Part shown: positions 50,592 through 61,657 of the stretch, piece by piece
Position numbering within the stretch: the first letter of the stretch is position 1
Layout: each line of letters starts with the position of its first letter
Origin: Chloroflexota bacterium
Lineage (GTDB): Bacteria > Chloroflexota > Anaerolineae > Anaerolineales > Villigracilaceae
Assembly (NCBI GenBank): GCA_016235445.1
Contig: JACRLB010000036.1
Coordinates: forward strand, 62,001 to 126,000
Length of the DNA: 64,000 bases
Reading direction: 5' to 3'
Notes under the pieces: model-generated
Seen by the model: only the letters and a program-made list of their open reading frames with translations
Told to the model about the DNA's origin: nothing
Database searches by the model: none
Made by a program: the position numbers and the translations under genes

Positions 50592-50718
50592 ATTATAAAA
50601 ACAGGACGCACAAAAAGTTTGTAGATGAAATTTGCAACTTTGGCCTCAGGTAGCCACTCCAATCAAAAGCAGTGGGAATGCCTGTGAGTAACAACCTTTG
50701 CGTGATCCTAAAATAATA

Positions 50719-50750
50719 ATAGACCTTCTGACTGATAACAGAAGGTCTAT
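50719..50750 (-). terminator. Terminator of the first secreted paralog
   Basis: ATAGACCTTCTG/CAGAAGGTCTAT around an 8-base loop with T-rich sequence after it on the minus strand, 66 bases after the gene stop. Confidence 0.8.
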
Positions 50751-50815
50751 TGTTGTCTGCATTTAGCAGGTTGGATTTTTTAGCGCTTCAAGGTTTTAGG
50801 GTCTTGTTGCTCCAC

Positions 50816-52810
50816 TCATGGAGTGGGCAGGAAATAATAAGCGACGAACAATTCGGGTCGCGAGAACTGGAAGGCATAGTTGCCGCTGTAGACGGTCAAT
50901 AGGTCTGATACACCGTCAGTATCATCCAATTCGAAGCGGGAACGCAGGTCAATTACGCCGTTCCTGGGGAACTGGTTGATGGCGGTTTTAAAGAATACAC
51001 AGCGATAGAAGCCGTCGACAAGGATGGTGGTCTCGAAGTTGCAGGCGCCCTGATCCGCTCGGTTTTGGAAATCGATCAATTCCAGGTTGGAACTGTTGCC
51101 AAAGTACGGCTTGTTGAGCTCTGTGATGAAATCACCATGAGTGGTGAGCGGGTTGGTACCTGTGACACTAACCTGCTTGACGCGATAGTTCACAGCAGCG
51201 ATCACAGCCTCGGCCGGCAGTGGGTCGGGGCGAGTGTCGAAGCGGCTGAAGAAGCGATAGTCGCGGTTGTTAACATCATCACCGGCGCTCATTGTGATGT
51301 CACTGCTGTTCATGCTACCGCCCAGGTTGGCTGTACTGGTGGATTCAAGTACCCAACCGTCTGAGGCGGGAAGCGAGAAGTAATACTTGCGGATGTATTG
51401 GAAGCGCTGGCTGTTGTCGGTGCTGGTGGAGGCCTGATTGAATACACCAGGCCGGCCGACACTTTCTGCCGCATCACCGGGAATGGTGACAGTGGCTGTA
51501 CATTCCTTGGTCATTTCGAGGAAGGTTACTGTATAGGTTGTCCCACTGCCGCTGATATTCACTGTCGGAGCGCAGTTTGTGTTGAAAGATTCATTTACAT
51601 CGGAGGAATCAAAGCCCGACACTGCTTCGGAGAAAACGGCGGTAAAACTCAACAGGCGGGTGTTGGTTGGATCCACCTGACCCACGGATTGATTTATGGT
51701 GACTGTTACCGGGGTGGAATCTGTAACATCTGTCAAGACCGTGGGGCCGCCCACAGTAGGGAAGCCAGAGGCAGCGATATTGTAGTTGCCGTGTGCAATT
51801 TGAGAGCCACCTGGTGCAGTGACTGTGCCATCTATGGTGAAGGAGCCGTTCGTGCCAGCGGAGACGCCGGTGTAATTGCAGGTGACTGTGCCTGAACTCA
51901 GGACGCAATTTACCGCGTCTGAGACCGAGGTGAAGGTGACACCGGTGGGTTGGGTGGCTGTGATTGTCGGGTTAATTGAACTTCCCGACCCATTATGATA
52001 TGTGTAAGTATAAGTAATGGTTGTTCCAGTTTCAATGGTGGCTGGGCCTGCGGCTTGGATGGCGGGACCGGCAATATTGCCATCAGTGATTTCATCTACG
52101 TACACATAACCGGGATGCCCACCCAATGAACAGCCTGCGGCGGTGATCTCGATGGTAATGTTGTCGCCGGCGTTGACGGGGTGAGCCACACTGGAAACTA
52201 GATCAACATACTGCCAGTTGATATATTTCCAACTATCTGAACCAGAAAAAGTTGGTCCATCCTGCCAGTTCTTACCTGGCTCGTTCACATAGGATGAGAA
52301 ATCATAGATCACATCATTGCCATTGCTAGTATTTATGACCCGTACGCGGAAATAAGGTTTTTCCTCTGCTGTGTGCGGAGTGGCAACCGGATCAACCATG
52401 ACCGCCGCGTAAGTAAAGCGTATGTGAGATAAACTGTCGCTGGGATCAAGCGCTGCGGAGACGGTCTGGGTAATGATATTTGCGTTTTTCGCAAAACCAC
52501 CGCCGGAGTAGGAAGCATCGCTGTTGACCCTTGCTGAGTAATCTCCATACGCTGGGTAAAGGAGATTGCCGCTAGTATGGCCGTCGGAAAAGCTCAAGGG
52601 TCCTGAACCTGAAGTGCCGACAATCACGCTTAAGTCGGTTCCACCCACACCATGAGAGGCGCTGAATCCATTGTTAATGAATGTGCTTTTGATCCAGCCG
52701 GTGAAATCCCCAGTTTCAAAGTTGCCGTTGCTGATTGCCGCAAGCGCGGCTGTGATTACGAGCAATGCGCTACATAGCGCTAAAAGTGTTGAAAAACTCA
52801 ACTTTTTCAT
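50816..52810 (-). CDS. Secreted multidomain surface protein, paralog A
   Basis: A 664-residue protein with a Sec signal (cleavage near ALAAIS) and then a GNFETGDFTGW carbohydrate-binding-like opening with repeated glycines. Next is the EKPYFRVRVINTSNGNDVIYDF beta region, a DUF11-type repeat (TYTYTYHNGSGSSINPTITATQPTGVTF), an Ig-like repeat (LSFTAVFSEAVSGFDSSDVN), and a C-terminal module beginning DGWVLESTSTANLGGSMN. It ends in FSRPELFVAYYFLPTP. It is about 80 percent alike to the next gene by eye. Likely exported to the surface; ligand unknown. Confidence 0.8.
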   Translation of the reverse strand: MKKLSFSTLLALCSALLVITAALAAISNGNFETGDFTGWIKSTFINNGFSASHGVGGTDLSVIVGTSGSGPLSFSDGHTSGNLLYPAYGDYSARVNSDASYSGGGFAKNANIITQTVSAALDPSDSLSHIRFTYAAVMVDPVATPHTAEEKPYFRVRVINTSNGNDVIYDFSSYVNEPGKNWQDGPTFSGSDSWKYINWQYVDLVSSVAHPVNAGDNITIEITAAGCSLGGHPGYVYVDEITDGNIAGPAIQAAGPATIETGTTITYTYTYHNGSGSSINPTITATQPTGVTFTSVSDAVNCVLSSGTVTCNYTGVSAGTNGSFTIDGTVTAPGGSQIAHGNYNIAASGFPTVGGPTVLTDVTDSTPVTVTINQSVGQVDPTNTRLLSFTAVFSEAVSGFDSSDVNESFNTNCAPTVNISGSGTTYTVTFLEMTKECTATVTIPGDAAESVGRPGVFNQASTSTDNSQRFQYIRKYYFSLPASDGWVLESTSTANLGGSMNSSDITMSAGDDVNNRDYRFFSRFDTRPDPLPAEAVIAAVNYRVKQVSVTGTNPLTTHGDFITELNKPYFGNSSNLELIDFQNRADQGACNFETTILVDGFYRCVFFKTAINQFPRNGVIDLRSRFELDDTDGVSDLLTVYSGNYAFQFSRPELFVAYYFLPTP

Positions 52811-53125
52811 ACTTTCTCCAAAGAAAAAAAATAGATTGAATTTGAACGATTATATTGAAACTGAAAGTTCATAGACGTTTCTTGTAGATTTACCTCCGAT
52901 AATAAAGTTCTTAAAAATTAGACAGTACTTAAGTTTCAATTTATCAGGTTTCTTCTCGTTTTTTACTTTCAGAATTGATAGATATGATTACATTTTTGTT
53001 TGTGGTCTTGCATGCATACGACAGGATTAACCCGAATAGTAATCGTTCGTAAAATAGAGGATGGTTTTAATCGTCGGAGATTTTCTTTCCCTGTGTTGCT
53101 ATCATCGGGGGAGAAAAATTTTAAC

Positions 53126-53185
53126 AAAGAAATAAGCAGATACCCCTCGAAGGATTAATTTCGAGGGGTATCTGCTTATTTCTTT
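53126..53185 (-). terminator. Terminator of secreted paralog B, 26-bp perfect stem
   Basis: AAAGAAATAAGCAGATACCC continues to a 26-base arm that pairs perfectly across an 8-base loop (GGATTAAT). It is followed by GTTAAAATTTTT on the minus strand. The remainder of 52811-53238 shows no gene. Confidence 0.85.
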
Positions 53186-53238
53186 CACATGAGTTCAGGC
53201 TTTTATTACCTCATGACTTGCATATCTCACTGAATAAT

Positions 53239-55236
53239 TTAAGGAGTGGGCAGGAAATAATAAGCGACGAACAGTTCGGGCCGCGAGAACTGGAAGGCAT
53301 AATTGCCGCTGTAGACGGTCAATAGGTCGGATACACCGTCCGTGTCATCCAATTCGAAGCGGGAGCGCAGATCAATCACGCCATTTTTTGGAAATAAGTT
53401 TAGAGATACTTTGAAGAATACACACCGATAGAAGCCATCAGGCAAGAGGATGGTGTCAAACTTGCAGGCGCCCTTGTCGGCTAGGTTTTGGAAGTCGATT
53501 AATTCTAAGCTGGAATTGGTGCCGTAATAGGGCTTGTTGAGTTCAGTAATGAGATCGCCGTGCGTAGTGAGGGGATTGGTGCCGGTAACATTAACTTGCT
53601 TAATGCGGTAGTTTACCACTGCGATTACGGCATCCGCGGGTACCGGGTCGGTGCGGGTATCGAAGCGGCTGAAGATGCGGTAGTCGCGGTTGTTGGCATC
53701 GTCGCCCACACTCATGGTGGTGTCGCTACTGTTTATACTGCCGCCAACGTTGGAGGTGGCGGTTGATTCTAGTACCCAGCCATCGGAATTGGGAAGCGAG
53801 AAATAAAACTTCCGAACGTACCGGAATCGCTGGCTGTTATCTGTGCTGGTGGAAGCCTGATTGAGCACACCTGGTCTGCCGGCGCTCTCCGCTGAATCAG
53901 CCGGAATAGTGACCGTTGCCCGACACTCCCTTTTCATATCAGTGAGCGATACGTAATATGTTATTCCGTCTCCGGAATCGGTGACCGTTATCGTGGGCGC
54001 GCACGGCACCGAGAGAACTACATTTATATCCGTGGAATCAAAACCGGTCACGGCTTCGGAGAAAACGGCGGTGAAGTGCAACTGGCGGATGTTGGTTGGG
54101 TCAACTTGACCTGTGGACTGATTGATGGTGACAGTCACTGGAAGGGACGGTACATCTGTAAACACTGTTGGGCCGCCCACTGTAGGGAAGCCGGTTGCAG
54201 CGATGTTGTAATCACCATGTGCAATGGTTGTCCCAGCAGCTGCCAAGGCAATGTCTCCAGAGATTGTGAAACTACCAGAGCCACCTGCAACCATGCCGGT
54301 ATAGTTACAGGTAACCGGGGCCAGGCCGCTGCAATTTATTGGATCGCCTAGGGTTGTAAAGGTAACATTGGTGGGCGGGTTGATAACTATAGTTGGGTCA
54401 ATTGAACTGCTTGAGCCGTTGTTATATGTATATGTGTAAGCAATCGTTGAGCCGGCAGTCGCGGTTGCTGGTCCGCTTGCTTGAATGGTTGGGCCGGCAA
54501 TGTTGCCATCGGAGATTTCATCCACATAAACGTAGCCAGGATGACCCCCAAGAGAACAACCCGCAGCTGTAATTTCCAGCCTGATGCTGTCGCCAGCATT
54601 GACCGGATGAGCTACACTGGAAGCCAAGTCTACATAGGTCCAATCCAAATATTGCCAGAAATCGGCCCCGGCGAATGTTGGGCCATTTTGCCAATTTTTA
54701 CCGGGTTCGCCAACGTAAGAGGAGAAATCATACAATACATCGTTTCCGTTGCTAGTGTTGATGGCGCGCACGCGAAAGTAAGGTTTTTGTTCGGAGGTGT
54801 GAGGTTGGTCAACAGGATTAACCATAACCGCGGAATAAACAAAGCGCACATGCGCCAGGCCATCCCCAGGGAGCAACACTGCCGAATACGTTTGAGAAAT
54901 GATGTTTGCATTTTTCGCAAACCCGCCGCCCGTGTAAGAGGCGTCGCTATTGACGCGGGCTGAGAAATCTCCGTAGGCCGGGTACAGAAGGTTCCCGCTG
55001 GTGTGTGCGTCGGATAAACTCAATGGCCCTGCGCCGGAAGTACCGACAATTACGCTTAAATCTGAACCGCCTGCCCCAAGCGCCGAGCTAAACCCATTGT
55101 TGATCCCTGTGGTTTTAGTCCAGCCGGTGAAGTCACCGGTTTCAAAGTTGCCATTGCTGATTAATGCCAGCACGGATGTGACGACGAGTATTGCGCTGAA
55201 AAGTGCCAGAAGAGATGCCATACTGAATTTCTTCAT
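53239..55236 (-). CDS. Secreted multidomain surface protein, paralog B
   Basis: A 665-residue tandem paralog of the preceding gene with the same layout: signal (ALISNGNFETGDFTGW), a beta region with EQKPYFRVRAINTSNGNDVLYDF, a DUF11-type stretch (IAYTYTYNNGSSSSIDPTIVI), an Ig-like stretch (LHFTAVFSEAVTGFDSTDIN) and a C-terminal DGWVLESTATSNVGGSINSS module. Differences cluster in loops (GAVTATAGS, LSVPCAPTITVTD), fitting an old duplication followed by drift. Confidence 0.8.
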   Translation of the reverse strand: MKKFSMASLLALFSAILVVTSVLALISNGNFETGDFTGWTKTTGINNGFSSALGAGGSDLSVIVGTSGAGPLSLSDAHTSGNLLYPAYGDFSARVNSDASYTGGGFAKNANIISQTYSAVLLPGDGLAHVRFVYSAVMVNPVDQPHTSEQKPYFRVRAINTSNGNDVLYDFSSYVGEPGKNWQNGPTFAGADFWQYLDWTYVDLASSVAHPVNAGDSIRLEITAAGCSLGGHPGYVYVDEISDGNIAGPTIQASGPATATAGSTIAYTYTYNNGSSSSIDPTIVINPPTNVTFTTLGDPINCSGLAPVTCNYTGMVAGGSGSFTISGDIALAAAGTTIAHGDYNIAATGFPTVGGPTVFTDVPSLPVTVTINQSTGQVDPTNIRQLHFTAVFSEAVTGFDSTDINVVLSVPCAPTITVTDSGDGITYYVSLTDMKRECRATVTIPADSAESAGRPGVLNQASTSTDNSQRFRYVRKFYFSLPNSDGWVLESTATSNVGGSINSSDTTMSVGDDANNRDYRIFSRFDTRTDPVPADAVIAVVNYRIKQVNVTGTNPLTTHGDLITELNKPYYGTNSSLELIDFQNLADKGACKFDTILLPDGFYRCVFFKVSLNLFPKNGVIDLRSRFELDDTDGVSDLLTVYSGNYAFQFSRPELFVAYYFLPTP

Positions 55237-55358
55237 TTTTACTACTCCAAAAGAATGAATAATTGAAATTAATAAACTTTGAAAGAGTGTTGAGGTTTTT
55301 CTATTATATGTTCACCTCCGAGGTTGAATAATAGTTCAGTTAGAACTTTCCCTTTAAT

Positions 55359-56350
55359 CAACACCTTCGCCAATTATGGAGTAGCGGAAGGTTGAAAAAC
55401 CGAGCGAATAGCGCCCAACCGGGCGATTTGTTGAAAAATATCAGCCAATAAAATGGCATCAGGTTTTTCCGGAAGCATTTTAATTGTCTCGAAGGCATAT
55501 CGGCAGCCACGATAGTGCGATTTCAAATCCAGGATGCTATATGCAGGATGCTGTTTCCGAAATGGCTGTAATAGTGCATAGCTGAGGTTGACCATAAAAA
55601 ATGAAAGGTTGGCAGCGTTGGTGACTGCGGTCTCTTTAATGTTCATGAAATCTTCCAGACCCCAATATTGCTTGGCATCGCGGAAATTGAATTCGATCTG
55701 GAATCGCAAACTGTAAAACTTGACGATCTTGTCATAGGCAGCCTCCAAGTCAGTGCTGAACAAAACAATATGCGCCTGAATTCCTGTCTTTAGATTGGTC
55801 TTCAGGATAACCACGACATTCAAGAGAAAAGCAAACTCTTTGTTGTAGAACTGACCCTGATAAATTTCGGTTCGCAAGCGATCTTCAGTCGAGGTCTCCT
55901 TCAAGTATTTTGAATTGAGTTGACGGACATTGATCTTCTCGCCATACTTTGCCGGACGACCCGCTTCACTGTATTCACCTTCAAAAACTGGGTAGAGCGC
56001 TACATCGGAACGCATTTTAGAAATCAGATCCAACTTGGTCTGTTTGACCATGAAGGCGCTTGGATAATTGCCGAAATGACCATCCAGCACCACGTATTTT
56101 AGGTTGATGCTCGTCCCAATCGTTTCCAAGAGGCTTTTCAACGCTTTTTGAATCCGCAACAACTCAGCATTGAGTACAATTTCTTCTTTTGACTCATCTG
56201 GCGAAAGGTCGTTTTCTCTAATAGTGGTGCAATGTTTTGTAAAAGTGCTAAAATCTCTGTCATGGGCTTCTCGGTGTAAGTTGGGTTTGGTAGACTTCAA
56301 CTTTACTCGAAAAGCCCTACTTTCTTACTTCGCTTTTGGCGAAGGTATTG
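55359..56350 (-). mobile_element. Decayed IS4-family insertion sequence (992 bp)
   Basis: Imperfect 15-bp ends CAACACCTTCGCCAA and TTGGCGAAGGTATTG, flanked on both sides by TTTAAT (55353-55358 and 56351-56356). It encloses a truncated transposase. The element lies between secreted paralog B and the sugar dehydrogenase gene, so it may have split the original island. Confidence 0.75.
55374..56263 (-). pseudogene. IS4-family transposase, internally deleted and frameshifted
   Basis: The original N-terminus reads MTEILALLQNIAPLLEKTTF from ATG 56263, but the frame then breaks. The longer C-terminal part in another frame has YVVLDGHFGNYPSAF (first catalytic Asp region) and FYSLRFQIEFNFRDAKQYWG, a perfect Y-(2)-R-(3)-E-(6)-K IS4 signature. 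About a third of a normal transposase (the stretch after KTTF) is missing, so it cannot be active. Confidence 0.85.
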
Positions 56351-56459
56351 TTTAATAATACTTTAATACCAATTGAATGAATTCCTTATTGCATCAAAGT
56401 TGCAATTTTACAAATGTTTTTGCTTGTTTTCGCCTTTTGGCCACATCTGAAATATTGGC

Positions 56460-58250
56460 CTATGGCACATAATAGATAATCAATAACTGTGGACGATTTG
56501 CCGCGCTTGCATTGCCGCTGAAAAATCGTATGTAATCTGCGTTATTGTCGTTGTTGTCGACGGTTCCAAACCTCAGCCGAAACTGGGTTGTGCCCACGAG
56601 GTTGATTCTCGACCTTCCAATGTAATTCAGGGATGCGCTATACCAGGCGCCGGATGGCGTTGAGTTAAAGGAGGCAACCGATGATCGGCTTGGGGTTGCC
56701 TGGAAATCAACCAGTTCCAAACCCATGCCTGTACCTAAATAGGGCTTTCGAATATCCACGCGAAGGCCGGCATGTGTGGCAAATGGATCCGTGCCTGTCA
56801 ATCCCTGCTTCTTGATCTTGAGCGTGGCTGAAGTGATGATGGCTGTCTCCGGCAAACTGGAGGTGTTGAAATGCAGGATGCCGCGGAATTGTTTGTTCGC
56901 GGCGTTGTCACCGACGGCGAAGATCGTTGCAGTTCTGTTCAATGAGCCTCCCTTGCTGCTGGTTTGGCTGGATTCGAGCACCCAGCCATCATTTATTCCA
57001 TTGGATTTATAAGTGATTGTAACGGGCGGCGTGGTTTGATACCCGATGCCATATATTTTTCCAGTGGAATAATCGGCCAGGTACAATTCTTTTTGTTCAT
57101 CCTCGCCAAAGGTGGAGACGTAATAAGGCGTGTCCATGGATTGAACAGGGTCCCATGCGGGTGTTGAATTTCTGTAAATGCTGAAAAACATACCCGTACA
57201 ATAATCTGCATAAAAATAATGGCCGTACAGCGATGGGAACGTGGACCCGCGATACACGTAACCGCCCGTTACCGCGCATCCAACGGAATGATCGTATTCA
57301 GCCGCTGGCAGGGTTTTCCCGCTTTGGTCGCATCCACTGGACGGGTTGTAGCATAGACTGCCCTCCATTACCCGCCAGCCGTAATTTTCGCCTCCTGCGC
57401 TAGTGGCAGGTTGAAAATCTATTTCTTCACGGGCGCTCTGGCCTACATCGCCAAGATAAAGATCATGCGTCAGGCTGTCAAAGGAGAAGCGCCACGAATT
57501 ACGAAGACCGTATGCCCAAATCTCTTTTCGGATGTTTGGATCCGGGTTGGAATAAAAGGGATTGGTGGTTGGGATGCCGTATGGGGAACCGCCGTCCACG
57601 TCGATTCGCAAGACCTTGCCCAGGAGCTTGTTTAGATTTTGCGCATTGTTGTTTGGGTCGCCGCCACTGCCGCCGTCTCCTGTCGTCCAATAAAGATATC
57701 CATCCTGACCGAATGCCAGCCCGCCGCCGTTGTGGTTGGAATATGTGGGATGAGCGATGGTGAGTAAAATTAAGCCGCTGGTTGGGTTGGCAATGTTCGG
57801 GTTTGAGGAAACTGTGAACTGTTCCAGAATAAGATTGGAACCGACATTGTCTCCATTCCTTGGGGTGGTGTAAGCTACGTAAAATTTTCCATTTGTGGAA
57901 TAGGATGGATGAAAAGCGAGGGCCAGCAATCCCTGTTCGCCGCTGGTAGATTTAACGATGGCTTGAATATCGAGAAAAGGCGCTGGCAGAGGGATGTCGT
58001 TTTTGATGATTTGTATCCGTCCGGCGCGTTCAATGATAAACAGACGCCCGGAGCCATCGCCTGCATTTGTGATAAATACCGGGTTGATAAATCCGCTGGC
58101 GATTTCCTGGAAGACGATCTTTGACAGATCTAAAGTTTCATTCATTATTTTTTGAGCAGTTCCAGTTTGTTGTGCGGCTTGTGCGGGGTTTGTAGTAAAT
58201 AAAATGGAAACTAACGCGATTACCGAAATAACCTTGATATATCGAGTCAT
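56460..58250 (-). CDS. Secreted PQQ-type sugar dehydrogenase (GSDH family) with shared C-terminal module
   Basis: A Sec signal (ending near PAQA) is followed by a soluble glucose/sorbosone dehydrogenase-type propeller: IASGFINPVFITNAGDGSGRLFIIERAGRIQII, GEQGLLALAFHPSY, HNGGGLAFGQDGYLYWTTGDGGSGGDPNNNAQN, WAYGLRNSWRFSFD, and GDVGQSAREEIDF. These bear the usual His, Arg and Asp of PQQ-dependent sugar oxidases. The last 180 residues (from DGWVLESSQTSSKGGSLN) are a beta module also ending paralogs A and B. It oxidises sugars outside the cell; exact substrate unknown. Confidence 0.85.
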   Translation of the reverse strand: MTRYIKVISVIALVSILFTTNPAQAAQQTGTAQKIMNETLDLSKIVFQEIASGFINPVFITNAGDGSGRLFIIERAGRIQIIKNDIPLPAPFLDIQAIVKSTSGEQGLLALAFHPSYSTNGKFYVAYTTPRNGDNVGSNLILEQFTVSSNPNIANPTSGLILLTIAHPTYSNHNGGGLAFGQDGYLYWTTGDGGSGGDPNNNAQNLNKLLGKVLRIDVDGGSPYGIPTTNPFYSNPDPNIRKEIWAYGLRNSWRFSFDSLTHDLYLGDVGQSAREEIDFQPATSAGGENYGWRVMEGSLCYNPSSGCDQSGKTLPAAEYDHSVGCAVTGGYVYRGSTFPSLYGHYFYADYCTGMFFSIYRNSTPAWDPVQSMDTPYYVSTFGEDEQKELYLADYSTGKIYGIGYQTTPPVTITYKSNGINDGWVLESSQTSSKGGSLNRTATIFAVGDNAANKQFRGILHFNTSSLPETAIITSATLKIKKQGLTGTDPFATHAGLRVDIRKPYLGTGMGLELVDFQATPSRSSVASFNSTPSGAWYSASLNYIGRSRINLVGTTQFRLRFGTVDNNDNNADYIRFFSGNASAANRPQLLIIYYVP

Positions 58251-58414
58251 AAAAAATCCTCTGGATTTTGTTGGCGACGAAGGGGGGATGAGTTTATTAT
58301 AGCTCTAAATGGAATTAAAAAAGGCATGGATTTGACAGCAACTGCCAAATCCATGCCGTGCCAACAGGCGGGCGATAGCTAAAGATTAATTTCAATTACC
58401 TGCTCACCTTACTC

Positions 58415-58594
58415 GTGTGCAAGCAAAGGTTGTCAGGGGAGGTAGATTGTTCGCTGGGCTGTGAAAACCCCTCACCCTGCCCTCTACCCTTACGAGCACA
58501 CGTCCCTCAGGGAGAGGGGGGAGTCGACACGGCGAAAAGTCTTCATACTTGGGGTGAGGGAAAAGGGAAATGCTGACAACCTTTGCATGCACAC
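58415..58594 (+). mobile_element. MITE-A copy 5 (180 bp, long subtype)
   Basis: GTGTGCAAGCAAAGGTTGTC at the left and CTGACAACCTTTGCATGCAC at the right. CCTTACTC occurs at 58407-58414 and 58595-58602 (8 bp). It holds the extra block with CCCTTACGAGCACACGT, as in copy 3. It lies between pyrG and the sugar dehydrogenase in 58251-58719; that spacer also has the hairpin GGCATGGATTTG/CAAATCCATGCC at 58323-58357. Confidence 0.9.
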
Positions 58595-58609
58595 CCTTAC
58601 TCAGTTCAA

Positions 58610-58716
58610 TCCCGAAGGGATGGCAGAATGATAGAAAATTACGTGAACGAATTCCAAATCCCGAAGGGATGATATAGATTTTACGAGCAATGACACCCCT
58701 GCGGGGTTGAAACGGT
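58610..58716. repeat. ATCCCGAAGGGATG repeats before pyrG
   Basis: AATCCCGAAGGGATGGCAGA and AAATCCCGAAGGGATGATAT are two copies of a short hairpin repeat, followed by CACCCCTGCGGGGTTGAAAC. They sit next to the pyrG stop, where one may act as a terminator. Confidence 0.65.
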
Positions 58717-58719
58717 GGG

Positions 58720-60345
<1,626 letters not shown>

Positions 60346-60393
60346 TCATTGCGAAGAGCGCGGCTCGCAATGACGGTGTAAATTGACAAAGAG

Positions 60394-60422
60394 AATGGGG
60401 AGGGCTTTAAGCCCTCCCCATT
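60394..60422 (-). terminator. Terminator of the roadblock gene
   Basis: AATGGGGAGGGCTT/AAGCCCTCCCCATT stem with a one-base centre, 41 bases after the roadblock stop, followed by CTCTTTG on that strand. Confidence 0.75.
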
Positions 60423-60462
60423 TGGGGTTGCGTACTTTTTTGAAGTGAATGTCGTATCTTGC

Positions 60463-60837
60463 TCATCCGACCAGTTTCACTAAATCTTCAGCGGCCCGAC
60501 GCATTTCCAGCAGATACATGCCGAGTTTTGCATCCTGACGCGCCATTGCGGTTAGCACGGCTTCTTCGCCGATGGCGGTCAGCACGATGGCGCCTTTATC
60601 GCCTTTGATGAAAACCTGCTCCAGGCCGCCGCGTCCTAATTCGCCAGAAATGCGCTCGCCGAGGCTGAGCATAGCCGCAGACATGGCTGAAACACGGTCT
60701 TCTTCCACGCCCTGTTGCAAGGCGGAAGCCATGATGAGGCCGTCAACAGAAACAACGGCGGAGGCTTCGATATCGGGTGCGGCCGCCTGTAAATTGCGGA
60801 GGCGATCCACCATTTGGTCTGCGCGGGATTTTGCCAT
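60463..60837 (-). CDS. Roadblock/LC7 domain protein
   Basis: A 124-residue single-domain protein: helix (QMVDRLRNLQAAAPDIEAS), then AVVSVDGLIMASALQQGVEEDRVSAMSAAMLSLGERISGELGRGGLEQVFIKGDKGAIVLTAIGEEAVLTAMARQDAKLGMYLLEM. This is the MglB-like roadblock fold that binds small GTPases. No GTPase gene is next to it, so the partner is elsewhere. AGGAG precedes the start. Confidence 0.9.
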   Translation of the reverse strand: MAKSRADQMVDRLRNLQAAAPDIEASAVVSVDGLIMASALQQGVEEDRVSAMSAAMLSLGERISGELGRGGLEQVFIKGDKGAIVLTAIGEEAVLTAMARQDAKLGMYLLEMRRAAEDLVKLVG

Positions 60838-61024
60838 AACTCAGTCTCCTAGGGAAGCGGGTTTCCCCGCCATAAATGTGATTGAACGGCTAGAGTTTAC
60901 CAGAAAATGAAACATTCGAGAATTGCCTTCGTGATTCAAAGAGAACCCTCTCCTTGTGGGAGAGAGCAGGGTGAGGTATTTTATTTGACCCGTCTTTTCC
61001 TTCATGTTAGACTCAACGGTTGCC

Positions 61025-61624
61025 ATGTTAAATTTATTTTTCGTCTTCCTATTTTTTTTGATTCAAGACTCGCCTGTCAGCATTTCCTCCCCTCAAACAG
61101 GGGACGAATTGCGCGGACAGGTGCAGATCGCCGGCAACATGACCGCGCCGAACTTTTCTTCGGCTGAACTTGCTTTCCAATATTCCGCCTCTTCCTCCGC
61201 CGATAACTGGTTCACCATCCAGACATTCCCCCAGCCTGTGTCCGCTCCCGCCCTCGCTGTCTGGGACACTACCACTATCAGCGATGGCGGCTACACCCTG
61301 CGCCTGCGAGTCTTCCTGCAAGATGGCTCGTTTCAAGATGCCATCGTTTCCGATTTGAAAATCCGCAATGATGTTCCCGTCCCAACAGAAGTGATTCCAA
61401 CCGAAACGCCGCTTCCCCAATTCAACGCCGCAACTTCACTCCCTGCATTAACCAAACCGCCCGCCACAGCCGCCATCAACTATCCATCGCCTGCGCCTTT
61501 GCCCGCCAACCCTGCATCCGTCACAACCTCATCCATCTATTCCACTTTTTCCCGCGCCGCATTAATCGTCCTCGTTTTATTCATCTTCTTCTCACTCATC
61601 CTCCGCCTCCGCAAAAACACCTGA
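61025..61624 (+). CDS. Membrane-anchored protein with Ig-like domain
   Basis: From MLNLFFVFLFFLIQDSPVSI the 199-residue product has an N-terminal signal, an Ig-like stretch (SPQTGDELRGQVQIAGNM ... FQYSASSSADNWFTIQ ... WDTTTISDGGYTLRLRVFLQDG), a P/T/A-rich linker and a C-terminal TM helix (AALIVLVLFIFFSLILRLRK). It is probably held in the membrane with the Ig-like part outside. No family is named. It shares no overlap with neighbours; pth follows after 33 bases. Confidence 0.65.
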   Translation: MLNLFFVFLFFLIQDSPVSISSPQTGDELRGQVQIAGNMTAPNFSSAELAFQYSASSSADNWFTIQTFPQPVSAPALAVWDTTTISDGGYTLRLRVFLQDGSFQDAIVSDLKIRNDVPVPTEVIPTETPLPQFNAATSLPALTKPPATAAINYPSPAPLPANPASVTTSSIYSTFSRAALIVLVLFIFFSLILRLRKNT

Positions 61625-61657
61625 AACTTGAAACATGATACTTGGAACTTGACACCC

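Noticed and set aside
55374-56300. An intact 308-residue transposase
   Set aside because: The family N-terminus (MTEILALLQNIAPLL) is present in a different frame and roughly a third of the protein is missing, so it is a relic.
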